Below are positions 51,060-63,567 of a stretch of DNA of 64,000 nucleotides, one piece after another; the first letter of the stretch is position 1; each line of letters begins with the position of its first letter. The notes beneath the pieces are model-generated. The model was not told where the DNA came from. It did no database searches and was given only the letters and a program-made list of their open reading frames with translations. The DNA is from Eucalyptus grandis. Its lineage: Eukaryota; Streptophyta; Magnoliopsida; Myrtales; Myrtaceae. The stretch spans positions 38,203,790-38,267,789 of the forward strand of contig NC_052613.1 of the NCBI RefSeq assembly GCF_016545825.1, in the 5' to 3' direction. A program made the translations under genes and the position numbers.

Positions 51060-52230
51060 CAAGCAACCGACGACCTATAATTCCACAATTGCTTCTCTTA
51101 TTTCCAATACACATACAATAAGTCCCACCATTACATTCATAATCTTTACAGGCTTCATTATATCCCTTATTTTAATCCAATGTACAACATGTTCTATTAT
51201 CACATTCACAGTTTTTACATACTTCATCATCTTCCATGTTTCCATCTCATATACTATAAATTCCACCATCTCATTCACAGCCTCTATAGGCTCCACAATC
51301 TCTATAGTCCATGTCTCCATCTCATTGATAACAAATTATATTACTTCAATTTCATTTATTGTATCTACAGCATGTAAAGGTTCTATCGCGTCATTTGTAT
51401 CTATAGAGGTAGGTTTCATCATCGCATCCATAACTTTTAGAGATTTCATCGTATACTTTATTTTCATCACAAATATAGCAGGTTCCAACATCTTATTCAC
51501 AGTTGGTTCAATTGATTTATTTTCATTCATTGTATATATATAGTTATGAGAGACTTCATTGTCTACTCGATTTCCATTCCATCTATAGCAACAAGTTCTG
51601 CCATCACATCCACCACTCTCTAGAGCCTTTAACGCATTTCTTGTTTTAATCACATATACATTAGGTTTTACTATCCTATTTGTTGTAGGTTCCACCGTTT
51701 CATTTTTATTCATCACATCGGAATAGAATTTGTTGATTCTCGGATACGAATTTGAAGAGGCTTTATCGCATGCTCTACTTCTATCACATTCACAACAGCA
51801 AGTTCCACTATCGCATGCACAACCTCTAAAGACTTCATCACGTTTCATATTTCATCCATATATAATAGGTTTCACTATTTCATTCGCAGTAAGTTCCATT
51901 GTTTCATTTTCATTCATCACATCTACAATCTGGAAATGCTTCATTACCTATCCTACTTCCATCCCATTTATAATAGTAGATTCCGCTATCACATTCATAA
52001 CCTCTAGAGATTTTATTATATTGCTCATTTCCTTCCCATACATAACAGATTTTACCATTCCATTCGCTATGGGCAACATGTTCCATTACTTCATTTTTAT
52101 TCATCGTCTACACTGCTTCTATTTCATTTATAGTAGCAAATTCTATTATCGCAGCCACATCCTCTAGCTCCATTTAATCACCATAGATTTTATTTCTACT
52201 GACTACATCTCATTCACTACAGTTTGTACT
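51060..52230. repeat. Degenerate 69-bp minisatellite, block A
   Basis: Built of units of 69 bp (one of 75), with plus-strand phrases TTCCACCAT, CATTCACA, CCTCTA(G/T)AG and CTTCATCA recurring in order. Units at about 51121 and 51190 are exactly 69 bp. Because 69 is 23 codons, each frame repeats itself. One minus-strand frame repeatedly gives a Cys-rich motif (CKNCECDNRTCC, RGCACDSGTCCCECD), but it contains stops. Another minus frame gives 23-residue repeats such as MKPVKIMNVMVGLIV. I do not recognise the family. Confidence 0.7.
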
Positions 52231-52830
52231 ATCTTAGCAAACACAACTCCAAGTGATCTTTCATCTCAGTTTTCATACATGGAAGCCTTACACACGTATA
52301 TTTTCGACGAGCCATCAATCACACAGGCTAGTGGTAAGTCAATAACTTGTATGGAACCTTACACATGTATATATTCAATGAACCATCAATGGTGCAAGCT
52401 AGTGGTAAATCGGTAATTTTTTGCGAAATTTATAAACTTTCCACTCATGTTTGAACTTTTTAGGTTAAAGAACATCATTATATCTCATCCACAGCAGCTT
52501 GCACTACATTTAGCACCCCAAATTTCAGATACTCTTTTAAATTAGCTAACAAACACACATGAGCCTTACACATTAATGTTTCTAGGGGCCACCAGATATA
52601 CAAGCCAGTGGTACGTTGGTCATTCTTTTGAAATTTATGTATAAAAAAAACTTATAAACTTTCCATTTATATCTGAACCTATCAGTTTCAGTAACATAAT
52701 AGGATGATCAACTCCATTTGTTGGAAGGAAAATTGAAATAAATCATCATCAATGACAAATTGAAAGTTGAGAACTTTGTATGCAATTGGAAGAAGATGCT
52801 ATAGGAATATTGCACTGTGGATATGGTAGT
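52231..52830. repeat. Unique tail of repeat block A
   Basis: A non-repetitive segment next to block A, copied diverged at about 53831-54345. It contains an internal duplication of about 75 bp (near 52287 and 52358; CCTTACACA...GTATAT). No open frame of interest. Confidence 0.6.
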
Positions 52831-53289
52831 TGTAGCAAATCAATCTCTCTCGATTGATTGATTTATTTGTGTGAACTTATTAACGTTATTGGTAAAGTGA
52901 TTGCATGATTAAAACTAACATCTAAATGGTGGCCGAGTATATGCGATATTTTATGATGTTCTAAGGTGATATTTGTTTAGTTAGAATATGTTATAATAAC
53001 TTTATATTTTGACTAGTTTAAACCCTAATTGTGCTCTCTTGATTGCGGGTTATCATGCAAAATTAGAGTGCATAAGGGAAAAAGTGTTGGAAATAGTTGT
53101 GACTCATTATAATTGGGGATAATGATAATATTGTGGGAAAGAATACCAATTAAACAAAGATGTCATGATAAAAATCATTAAGTGAAAAACTAAAAAAATG
53201 AAACTTTGCCTATAGATCAATTAGTAGAATATAAAATTTTACCATATTGAATTTAAGGTAATTGATTCACAAATTCAGTATCCATGTCT
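52831..53289. other. AT-rich spacer between the two repeat blocks
   Basis: AT-rich, no gene, no clear repeat. Confidence 0.4.
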
Positions 53290-53830
53290 CTATAAGTTTT
53301 ATGGAATTCCCTAATTCTATCCCAGTAGATTCTATTGCTTCATTTTTATTCGTCAATCCATAACCTTATGGTACTATTATTACTTCCCTCATTTTCATCC
53401 CATATACAACAGGTTCCACTAACGTATCACAACCTCCACAGGCTCCACAGCCTTTACAGGCTTAATGGTATCAATTTATTTCATCTTAGTAGTGTCGATT
53501 ACTTCATTTTCAAATATCATATCCATAGCATAGAGAGATTTCATTATCTGCCATATTTCCATCACATCTATAGTAACATATTCCACCATTGCATTCACAA
53601 CCTTTGAAGACTTCATCACATTCCTCGTTTTCTTTCCACACGTAGCACATTATATCATCTCATTCACAACAAGTTCCATTACTTCATTTTCATTTATTGT
53701 CTGCCATATTTCCATCACATTTATAACAGCAAGTTCCACCATTGCATTTACAACCTCTACAGACTCCTTTAGCTTCACCTAATCTGCAACAAGTTCCATT
53801 TCCACAAAGTAAATCTTATCCATTGTAGTT
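53290..53830. repeat. Degenerate 69-bp minisatellite, block B
   Basis: A second array of the same unit family as block A, shorter. The same minus-strand frame gives RGCKCNGGTCCYKCDGN and KGCECNGGICYYRCDGN, again with stop codons between units. Confidence 0.7.
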
Positions 53831-54345
53831 TACACTGCCTCTAGTAGACATAACTCCATATGATCTTTCATATTAATCTCTATACATAAAAATCTTACAC
53901 ACATATGTTTTTTGCTAGCTATCAATCGCACAAGCTAGTAGTAAGTTAGTAATTTTTGTGAAATTTATGTATGACAAAAAGTTATGAACTTTTCACTTAT
54001 GGTTAAATTTACTAAGTTCAATAACACTGATTACGTCTCATTCGCAGCAACCTGTACTATCTTTAGCAGACATAACTTATGCTCTTTTAGCTTGGCCAAC
54101 AAACATTGAAGTCATCAATCATACAAACCAGCGGTACATTGGTTTTTTTTTTTTTTTTGAAATTCATGCATAAAAAAAGGTTTATGAACTTTCCCCTTAT
54201 ACTTGAACCTATAAGTTTCAAAAATATAGTAGGAGGATCAACTCCGTTTGCTAGAAAGAGAGAATAAAAGAAATCATCACCAATGACAAACCAAAAGTTA
54301 AGAACTTTCTACGCAATTAGGAGAAAATTAGATAATAAAGAACAG
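53831..54345. repeat. Unique tail of repeat block B
   Basis: Diverged copy of the tail next to block A. Shared phrases include CTTATA(C/T)(T/C)TGAACCTAT and GGATCAACTCC(G/A)TTTG. A poly-T run at about 54143-54159 is specific to this copy. The shared order of minisatellite then tail shows the whole composite was duplicated. Confidence 0.65.
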
Positions 54346-56149
54346 ATTATTTCGGATAAGATTTCATGTCGGAAGCTGTACGGACACTCTCTCCCCCATC
54401 CCTCCGCCCTTTCTTCATCTCCACTTTCGTTTTGTCCTTGTCACATCCTCAGGCTCTCGTCTTTCTTCTTCATGTCCGTTGCAAAAATATTGTAATGTGT
54501 AAATGACAATTGCAGCTAATCAATCTCTCCCACTAGAAAAAGAGTTGAGCTAAGAATTTGAAGAATTTCTCGGATTTTAAAACTGGGCAAACTTGTTAGA
54601 AATCAAACTCTTTTTATTTTTATTTTTGGTAGATTATGAAAGAAACCAAGTTACTAAGAGTTTCTTATTATAACTTGATATTTGATTGACGATTGAGATG
54701 AGTACATAGAGGCGGCCTTAAAGTTAAATTTCACTATCTGACTTTGTGATTTCCTTTACTTACTTTCCATTATGTGATGTCCTAGACTCTTATGTTGATT
54801 TATGATATTTTTGTGTTCTTATGAAAATCCTTAAGAAAGTATAATAGCTAGATAAAAAATTAGATCATCATGTTTTGTTTTCAAATTGATTGATGATGTA
54901 CTAAACAATTAGCTTAGTGTTTGTGATTTTTAGATAATTGGCCGACATTGGTTGTTGAGAAAATATTCCCAAGTGATTTTATAAATTGACAAAATTTATT
55001 ATGAGTAATTTTTTTTTTTTTGATGATAAGTATTCTCTAGGTAGAAAATTTGATGCGGTTATATGTTTTTATTCGGAATCAACACATTAATCATATCCAT
55101 TTCAATCGTAATTGACTATTTATGGACATGCAACAGCTACTCGATTAGTATTGATTTCTCCATTATATAAAGGTTGTTCAAAAGGAAAATGTATCAATAG
55201 AATCTCTTTTTGTTTTATGACAATTAATTGAAGATGAAATGCACTTATCAAACGGAGTACTTAAATTTATGGAAACCCAAACTGCTATATAAGTGGCAGA
55301 ATTAAAGGAAAACTTGATTCTTTGCAACCTTAAAGTGATTAGATCTTATAGTGACATTGAGGTCCAACAAGTTAAATAGTTGGATTGATCCTCAGAAGAT
55401 ATGGCTAATGATTAGCTTGGACATGACCATTGGCCATTAAGGAGTATAAAAGGAGATCGTGATGTTGAAGGAAAAAATACGAGTCTTGTAGTTTGAAATT
55501 CCAAAGTCTGAAAAGCATATCGTTTTAAAAGTATTAGTTTTTATGAGCATAATGTTGTAATTTTTTAGAGGTTGAGAGTGTGAAAATATATGTTCATTCA
55601 TGACTGAGTAGAAAATACTTTCTTATAACTTTTGATTGATTTATATAGTAAAATCTAGCAAATAGGCTATCTGTGTGGAAGAGTGGATGTATGCTTATAA
55701 AAAATCGAACTATTATAAACTTTTAAGTACATTTGTCTACCTCTTAAACTCTTTAAGAGCTGATGATTGCATTTCAGTCATCAAACATTGTCTAGTTGCA
55801 ATATTTACTCAAATATTTTTTAAATTTTGCATATTCACCTATTTATCCCCTTTAGGTGATAGTTCTAGCCATAACAACGGTCGCTTCTAAAGGCTCCCAC
55901 AAAGCCAAAGCACCAAGGAAGTGAATAGGTTGTGAAAGTTTTGGGACAACGCCACTGTCAACCATTTACGTCATTTTATTCAGTTCAGAGCGATTCAACT
56001 ATCTCTTCAAAGGAATTGTGTCTATTAGTATCGACTCGAGCAGTCGGTTTAGGGGTTAGTCTACTTGCTGAAGTTGATCTCGATAGGTTATTAGGTAGAA
56101 GAGAGTAATCCAATAATGTGATAAGCGACACAACTGGATAATAGAGCAA
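54346..56149. other. AT-rich region before the WRKY pseudogene
   Basis: No intact gene. The stretch from about 55840 (LSPLGDSSSHNNGRF then a stop) could be decayed N-terminal WRKY sequence, but this is uncertain. Otherwise nothing was recognised. Confidence 0.35.
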
Positions 56150-56704
56150 ATGGCCCTTTAGTCATGACTAAGAGACTCTCTGATAATGGATATAACTCGA
56201 GAAAATACAAACATAAGCATATTAAGGATTGTGAATTCTCATGTAGCTATTAGAAATATACGTATCCTAATTGTGAGGTGAAAAACTTTTTGAACGTGCT
56301 TCCAATGGACATATTATAGAGATTATTTACAAATGAACTCATAATCATCCTAAATCACAACTTAACCGGTGCTTTACTAGAAGAGTGACCATGTCAATCC
56401 AAGAAAGGAGATTTCATGGGTTTTCCTTTCCACCTACGGGTAGGATCTATTTTATTGATTCTAATTTATGTTGATGTATCAGAAAATTGATATCATTGAA
56501 CTTATAATGTTGACATTGATGGTACTATTGAAATATCTCTGATTGCTAAGAATGGGAAAACTATTGAGAGAGCAATTTCACTATCGAATAGGATCCAAAT
56601 TGAAGTTGATGATGGTGACCATGATGATCCATTCTAAAATAGAAGGAGTGAGGGTTTAACTATAAGAGAAACTGAGCGCATTTATCTTCTTCTTTTTTCC
56701 ATGA

Positions 56705-56975
56705 ACTATTTGTTTTAATCGAAATCATTATTACTATGGATATAGGAGGCCCGAAATTGGTGAGAAATATATCAATTTGGTGATTAAGCCAGATAAAAAA
56801 CTACGAGTTGTCGTTCAAACTATTAGTGAGGTTAAAAAAAACTATTTGTTTTAATCGAAACCATTATTACTATGGATATAGGAGGCCTGAAAGTGGTGAT
56901 GAAGATGTTAATCCGGTGATTAAGCCAATTAGAAAACCACGAGTTGTGACTCAAACTATTAGCGAGGTTAAAAAA
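56705..56975 (+). repeat. Tandem duplication in the WRKY pseudogene linker
   Basis: A segment of about 134 bp starting AACTATTTGTTTTAATCGAA occurs at about 56705 and 56839. Each copy ends in the WRKY linker phrase TISEV and a poly-A run. The second copy is closer to the expected protein. Confidence 0.8.
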
Positions 56976-57057
56976 AAAAACTAAACAATGGCTATCACTG
57001 GTGTAAATATGAGCAAGAAGTAGTCAGAGACAATTTAAATAATATTGGGAGTGCACA

Positions 57058-57840
57058 GTAGAAGTTTAATATCTTCACCTAGGGAGATTATTAAAAGGGA
57101 GCCCAAGTCCAAGCTCGTCAATATATCTAGTTGGATCCACATTCACTTAAAAACTTAAGCCAATAAGTTATGGACCAACTAGGATGTATTAATTATTCTA
57201 CGCTACATCAATTCTCTGATATGGGATTTCTCTAACATAGCTCACTCACACGTAGATCCTAACAATCTTTGCCTTACGTGTAAGCTTAGCCTAGAATGTG
57301 CAGTAAAGTTCAATGCATTCACTTGAAGAGATCATCAAGAGGGGCTCAAGTCCGAGCCCATCAATATATCTAGTTTGATCCACCTTAACTAAAAAGCTTA
57401 AATCAATGAGTTATGAGCTCACTAGAATATATTAACTAGGCCAACTATGATATATTAACTATTCTATACCATATTAATTCTCCGATGTGAGATTTCTTTT
57501 ACACAACTCATTTATATGTGCATCATAATAATCTCTCCTTCATGTGTGAGCTCAATCCAGAAATCGCAATTATTGGTTTTAGTACGATTTGTTAGGAGCA
57601 CGTAGTAAAAGTTCAATACCTTCACCTAGAGAGATCGTCAAGAGGGGGTCAAGTCTAAGTTCGTCAATTTATCTAGTTGGACTCACCTCTATTCAAAAGC
57701 TCAAACAATGAGTTATAAACCAACTAAAATATATTAATTACTCTACACCACATTAATTTTTCAATGTGGAATTTTTCTAACACAATTCACTCACCCATGC
57801 TTCCTAACAAATCCAAAGTACTATTTTGCTACGACAGTTG
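57058..57840. repeat. Three tandem repeats of about 245-300 bp in the WRKY pseudogene intron
   Basis: Copies start near 57058, 57301 and 57601. Each has a (T/C)AATATATCTAGTT-like phrase, AGTTATG(A/G)(A/G), TATTAATTA and an end with CTAACA(T/C)A(G/A)(C/T)TCACTCA. Probably an LTR-less dispersed repeat inserted and then amplified. No coding capacity. Confidence 0.65.
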
Positions 57841-58561
57841 ACTCGCAATGTCTTGTATTGTTCTGCCATTTGACCTATGTCACTTACACCATGTTCACTT
57901 ATGTTATGGAGCTTCTTATTCTCTTTTTATGGTGTGCAATGGAACTCATTGCCTATTGATGCTCATTTGTTGAGTTTTATACGTGGCATAAAATTATTCT
58001 TGCATGGGAGTAAATTTGAAAGGCTTACGTACATGTCATGCTATTCATTTATTGAATAACATACATTGATTCTAGTGATACAACTATTCTATATGTTCCA
58101 AAATGCAAACTTATTGTACACAATTCATCCAACAAAGAAACTTTTGACCCATATTTCTTGCCAAAGTTTATTGGTGTCAGTTGTGCTGTGTTGCGAAAAT
58201 ATGTGTTACGAAAAGGGAAATTGATAGATTTTTATTTCAAGAATGCACTTAGTAGGCCTAGATGAAAGCGATTATTTTCACGTGCTGTGTAATAATGGCA
58301 ATTGGACAATCCTAAGCATTTTTGGAGAAGTTGTTTAATTTATGGATTTAATGGGATGGAGAAGCAGACTAGCTGATTGAAAGAATAAATATTTTGGAAA
58401 AATTGCAGTCACATGGTAAAATGTCTCAAGAATGTGGCTGAAATTTTTATGTCTGGTCAACAATCATCAAGAGTTATTCATTGTAAGCTTGCTAGTTGAG
58501 AAACCTTCCAACTTAAATCAATGTAGTACATATATGAAGACTAACTTCCTCATACTCTCTC

Positions 58562-58588
58562 TTCTCTCTCTCTCTCTCTCTCTCTCTT
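58562..58588. repeat. CT microsatellite
   Basis: CT-rich dinucleotide run within the WRKY pseudogene intron. Confidence 0.85.
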
Positions 58589-59230
58589 AGCAATCCCCAA
58601 AAGAATAAGATTAAATTATAAATAGGATAAGCTGCAGGAGTGGTAGACGTGTGTAATTAGGGTCATTTATTACATATGTATTCAATTCCCTAGTGTTTAG
58701 TTGCCATAAATTTTTTTATCATGGCTTCATAGATTTAACTTACCTTGAATTGACAGTTTAGGTTCACAATTTGGTTGTAGGCCTATCTTCAAAAACTTCA
58801 AAACCTAATTTCAACATTCCATTCAGAATATTGAGATGAGAAAAGAAACATCAATATCCCAGTGTAGTTATATTGAATTTAATCATGCTAAATTGTAAAA
58901 GGTCAAGAGGTTCATCTTTGTGGGAGTAAGGAGTATTTACTTAATGCTTTTAATCAGTTGTTGCAAGTTACTACTAGCAAACGATCTACCTATTCATTGC
59001 CATAATATGAGTAATTGATTGGAATGCAACTAGGTACCTTACTCACTAACATTAAAAGATATTGTTGATTGCCGTCATTGTAATTTTATTTTGAGAGAGG
59101 ATATGGTAAGGAGAGTCACATTAGAATTTGATGGTTTTAAATTACCTTCTATCCATAAAAGTCATCCGGTTTTGTGCAAGAGTTACTACAAGGGCACGAA
59201 TCCTGGGTGTCGTGTGAGGAAGCATGGTCT

Positions 59231-61241
59231 ACAATTTTAAAATGTCTGCTTGGCGACTTCGGCTTGAATAAATAAATGGGCTCTATTTCGTTATCCTCGG
59301 AGAATTTGGTTGAGAGGTCCCAAATAGATTGTGATTTCTTGATAGTTTGATTGTACTCTCATTTCAACTAATGAGGCTTCCTCGCGCCAGTAGTAATTTC
59401 ATCATTTAAGCAAATTGATCGACAATTGAAATGTCGTGCGAGTTACCTAGTTTTTCGCATCTTATTCTCCATATTTTTCTGATCTTTATATTGATGATTA
59501 TTATTCTCAAGTATAAGGTGAAATAGTCCATGGTGATTTTTTTTTCTATCATATCATAGTAATCCTTTGGAATCTTGTGGAGATGATGCTTCTAAAGATG
59601 ATGGACAACGTTCAATAGATTTCTAATTATTTTTCCTCATTGTCTAAGAATTTTTACAACATGTTAAATAAAAGTCCCAAGGAAAATGAGAAGTTGTTAA
59701 TCTCAAAAAGTGACAGGTGGATTTTAACAATAAAACTATATTTTGGAAATCGAATGACTTTTGTTTATTCGATTGCAGAAGAAGAGAATATAGGCTATGA
59801 GGCTATGACCTTGAATAAAATGCATATTAGGACCGAATAAAAGATCAAAGGAAGAAAGGAACAAATCAAATAACATAAATGAAGGGCGACCGATTCAGGC
59901 AATGTTATCTTAATAATCCTTTAGGGTTTAAATGAGATTGAGCCTTACCTCATCCACTGTAATCTTAATAATTTATCACTAAAAAAATACATTATTTTAA
60001 TCATTATTTTATTGGATATATATATTTACCATTTGGATTGCAATTATGACTTTGTCAACCTTGAATTTTCACAATTTTACTGGATAATATTTTCAACTCA
60101 AACCGCGCGTTATTGATGTGGGAGACTTGAATAATCCCATAAAAAGGGTATTTGTATTAGTCCATGTTCCTATCATTTTATCCCCAAAAAATTTAGCAAA
60201 TATCTTTTTTGAGAAATGTGTTAATTCTTTGATGTCAGTAAGTATATCTTGTCATGTCTAAATTAATTAAGATTTTAAGGCGAACTTGTGCCAATTATGT
60301 AAGGTCTAAACAAAAGAAAAAGAAAAAAAAAAAAGGAGAAGATGGAAACCAAAGATTGGCCCGTATTTCAATTTATCATTTGAAAAAGAAATCGTGAAGA
60401 TGAATTTATGTGAAGTAGAAGGAATGGAATATTATTAGATATTTTTTTAATGCTATGTAGAGTTCATTTTCTTATATGTTTTTTGTCTCGTGTTATATTA
60501 TTCTCCACCAGCTTCGACAACTAATAACTGTATCTGTAGCAAGAGAGCTATATTTTTGCCATAGTTCAACAGTTTTCTCTCCTTACCGTGGCACCGAAGA
60601 GGCATGTTCAAAACAATGTCATGGGCATATTCTCTGAATGGATGGACTCTCTTCTAACCTCTGTCATTTCCCTTTTGCCAAGAGACAATGTAATTTTTGA
60701 AACTCAACATCTTTAAAGAATCAATTTCATCAACTTCATTCGGCTCCATGATAATGAGTATTGATGGGTACTTTGTGATCGATTGGTTAATTGGAGTATT
60801 ATGTTTCCAAATGGCATCATCTCATTTAATTTTGTTAGTCTATCTCTTAGGTGACATGTCATGAAATGGGAACATTTGATTTGGTTTGTACTTGTATTAC
60901 ATTTAATGATGTAATTTTTCTCTGAATGATCAAGTAAAAAATTTTCAAATCTTTTGTTTTGTGTATCCTTTAATTATTATTAATGTGGTATATAGATAAG
61001 CAGTCACACATTTAATCGTTCTATGGATGCAAGAAGAGTACAAGATGCACATATAATTTTTGTGATTCCTAAAGTTGATTATATATCTTTTCTAGTTTTG
61101 CAAAAAATGAGAGATGGAATTTGTGGAAAAATTAAAAAGCAATATGCAGAGGCTTGCTTATATGTACACAATAGCGAAATTCAACAACTTTCTTGATGTT
61201 GACATGTGTTGCCTCCTTTGCACGACATGTTCTTGGATAAA
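59231..61241. other. AT-rich intergenic DNA
   Basis: No gene recognised. Short open frames (such as 59640-59840) have no family features. It contains a poly-A/AG-rich stretch near 60310-60345. Nothing else could be supported. Confidence 0.4.
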
Positions 61242-62381
61242 CTTGTCCAAAATTACCGATTCGGTTTAAATATTTCAATTTTGTCAATTGAATCATAAAC
61301 ATTTTCACTTTTTGCCATTTGAGTCAATCCAGCTAATTTTAGTCGAAAGATACTAGCGTGAAGGCTGGTTGTTTTACGTGACATAGTTGACGCCGGCATT
61401 GACAATTATAAAAATATTTTAATAATTATTTTATCTGATTATTTTTTCTTTTCTTCTCCTCCTCTAGCTCCTCCACCTCAGCTAGTTGGGAGACCTCTAC
61501 CATTGGCTAGAGGGGAGGGCAAGGAAGTATCGTATTATATTATATTATTTATAATTCTTTTATATATTCAAAAAGTAAAATGTCTATTATATTAATTATA
61601 AGATGTTCTATCAATAGCACTAATAGTAATTTCAATTTAAAACTTTTGTTAAGTATTAATTATGTGTCATTTGTTTTGTTTTCAAAAAGTGAATTAACAA
61701 GATGTGAAGTTATATATTCATGGTTTATATTTATTTTTGAACTTTTTATGATTTAATTGTATTTTACTAATGAATTTCAGCTGCACTTTGCTTTTCAATT
61801 TGTGTCAAATGGTAGAACCTTGGAGTTGCTACGGTGATTTGCGTCAAGTGGTATAAAGCTCATTTTTGGTTGAGTAGACTCTACATGATCAAATGCTAGT
61901 CATGGTCATTTCATTTTTGGTTGAGTGGTTAAATTTCTAATAAAAGATGGTCAAATACAATTTATATTAAAGATAGATGATTTCCATCTTGTCACATAAT
62001 TGATACGAAATTTCTATTATTGTGTCATCTTAAAAAATACTAAAAGATTATAAAAAAAAACGAAAAAAATTATTGAATTGAACCGGAAAATTAAGAGATT
62101 TAGAACGAGTTGGAATTAGTAAACCACTGGCGAGGGAGGGCAAGGAAGAAAAAAAAGGAAAAATAAAAATTCGCTAAAATATTAATAAAAAGTATCTACG
62201 TTAGCACCGATGGCATCACGTAGGACGACTAACATTCACGTTAACGATTTCTAATAAAAGATGGTCAAATAGATTTAATTGATAAAATACTAAAAGATTT
62301 AAAACTTAATTGGCAAAATTAAGAGATTTAGAACTGAATTAGTAAATGTGTAATAGGTTGATGACTTTTTGGACAATCTTC
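61242..62381. mobile_element. Non-autonomous terminal-inverted-repeat element
   Basis: The left end (from about 61242) reads CTTGTCCAAAATTACC; the reverse complement of the right end reads GATTGTCCAAAAAGTCATC. Inverted similarity goes on inward (AATTTTGTCAATT versus AATTTTGCCAATT, then TTTTACGTGACA versus CCTACGTGATG) for some 200 bp. The interior contains a partial internal copy (about 62040-62110) and no transposase frame. Its right-arm phrases recur at 17640-17830. Superfamily not assignable by eye. Confidence 0.55.
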
Positions 62382-63567
62382 CCAATATTATTGACCATCC
62401 AATAGTATTTTATCACATTTTCACTCCCGTTTAACTTGTATGCCATTTCAACTTATATTCTTGATTTATATTGTGTTTTTACACTGCACCTCTTTTTTTT
62501 TTTAATGGCTACATTTTTCAAATATTTTATGCGTCATCATCACTAACACAAAAATTAGAAAAATGCTAATACACTTGCCCTCTTGAGGTTGTTTTATCCA
62601 TCTTAAATCTAAAATGAATTTCTTTGACTAATTAAATATAGAGAATATAGATGTGCATAAATATAAATATGGTGGTGAAATTCCTTTTTGGGCCTAGACA
62701 ACTTATATAAATGTAAATTCACGTCACATTCATATGATCATCCACGATATGCATTTATGACATTTAAATTGAGTCAATATAATGGAGAAAAGTATTCGTA
62801 CAATTTAAATTTTAAAAATCTTCATTAAATTGCTTGATTAGCCGTTTCCATATATCATGTTTCAAAATATAAAAAAATCAGGAATAGCCCCCGAAAGTAC
62901 TGAAATCTCCTTTTTACTATGTCATAGTGCCATATTCAAACAATGCATTGTCTCATGTTATTTGCCAAGGAAAATGATTTACTTCAAATTAAACCTTTTA
63001 TTCAAAAGTGAATTTTGGAAAAAACATCTACAAATTGAAAACATTCCACAAATTTTCCATCAGAGAATGGTCATCTTTTAATTGAATCCAATTTTAATTT
63101 TTCCAGTGGAACAACATGATTACCATGACCGACACTACCATCCCGCCATGCACCGACTAGCCATCACACCACCTTGCCTCCCTTTTGCCACCACCCTGTC
63201 ATCATAGGCCTAGGCGAAGCCTTGAGCTTTGAGCAAAGCCCTTTGCCTTTATCCCTTGTCTCTACGAGTTGTTGCGGACCCTGGAGATCCCGAGTCTATC
63301 ATCCTACAACACCAGCAACCTCCATCGTCCAGCAAAGGCCCTCCAACCTCTTATCTTTGCGAGTTTGGGCTCGAGACGTTGGATTCGACGTCGACATCCC
63401 CAGCCCTAGAGATCGAGATCTGGCATCCTCCGAGCCAACGACGCCAATGGCGACCTCCGTAGCATCTAGCAGAGAGATAGGACAACGAATAGTGATGGCT
63501 GATACTCTTTGTTTATTTTTCAATTTTCTCTTTTCCTTTTAATCTTTATTCAAAATTTAATTTGGGC
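62382..63567. other. Intergenic DNA with a GC-richer block
   Basis: AT-rich to about 63090, then a CCAC/GAGTC-rich block (63100-63500) that resembles low-complexity repeat DNA. A 122-codon open frame at 63174-63542 overlaps others in different frames and shows no domain. I do not call a gene. Confidence 0.4.

Larger units (their letters stand above)
56150..59230 (+). pseudogene. Broken group I WRKY transcription factor gene
   Basis: An N-terminal WRKY domain starts at 56182: DNGYNSRKYKHKHIKDCEFSCSY, a stop, KYTYPNCEVK, then (frame kept with a further stop) GHIIEIIYK and THNHPKSQ. The heptad WRKYGQK has become SRKYKHK. A linker follows (RFHGF, IDGTIEIS, DDGDHDDPF) and PRVVTQTISEV. The C-terminal domain starts at 56984 (NNGYHWCKYEQEVVRDNLNN). 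Its second half, SYYKGTNPGCRVRKH, lies at 59181, after an intron of about 2.1 kb at exactly the place of the conserved group I intron (after the PR codons). So this is a decayed intron-containing copy, not a retrocopy. Zinc ligands and heptads are lost, so it should not bind W-boxes. The end is unclear. Confidence 0.85.

Noticed and set aside
50995..51543. 182-codon plus-strand open frame rich in Ile, Ser and Phe
   Set aside because: It arises because the 69-bp unit keeps every frame open; the hydrophobic translation is a by-product of the repeat.
51060..53830. CRISPR-like array
   Set aside because: Units are contiguous and degenerate, with no constant repeat and unique spacers, and the genome is eukaryotic.
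63174..63542. 122-codon open frame near the right edge
   Set aside because: No domain, overlaps other open frames on both strands, and the composition looks like low-complexity repeat DNA.
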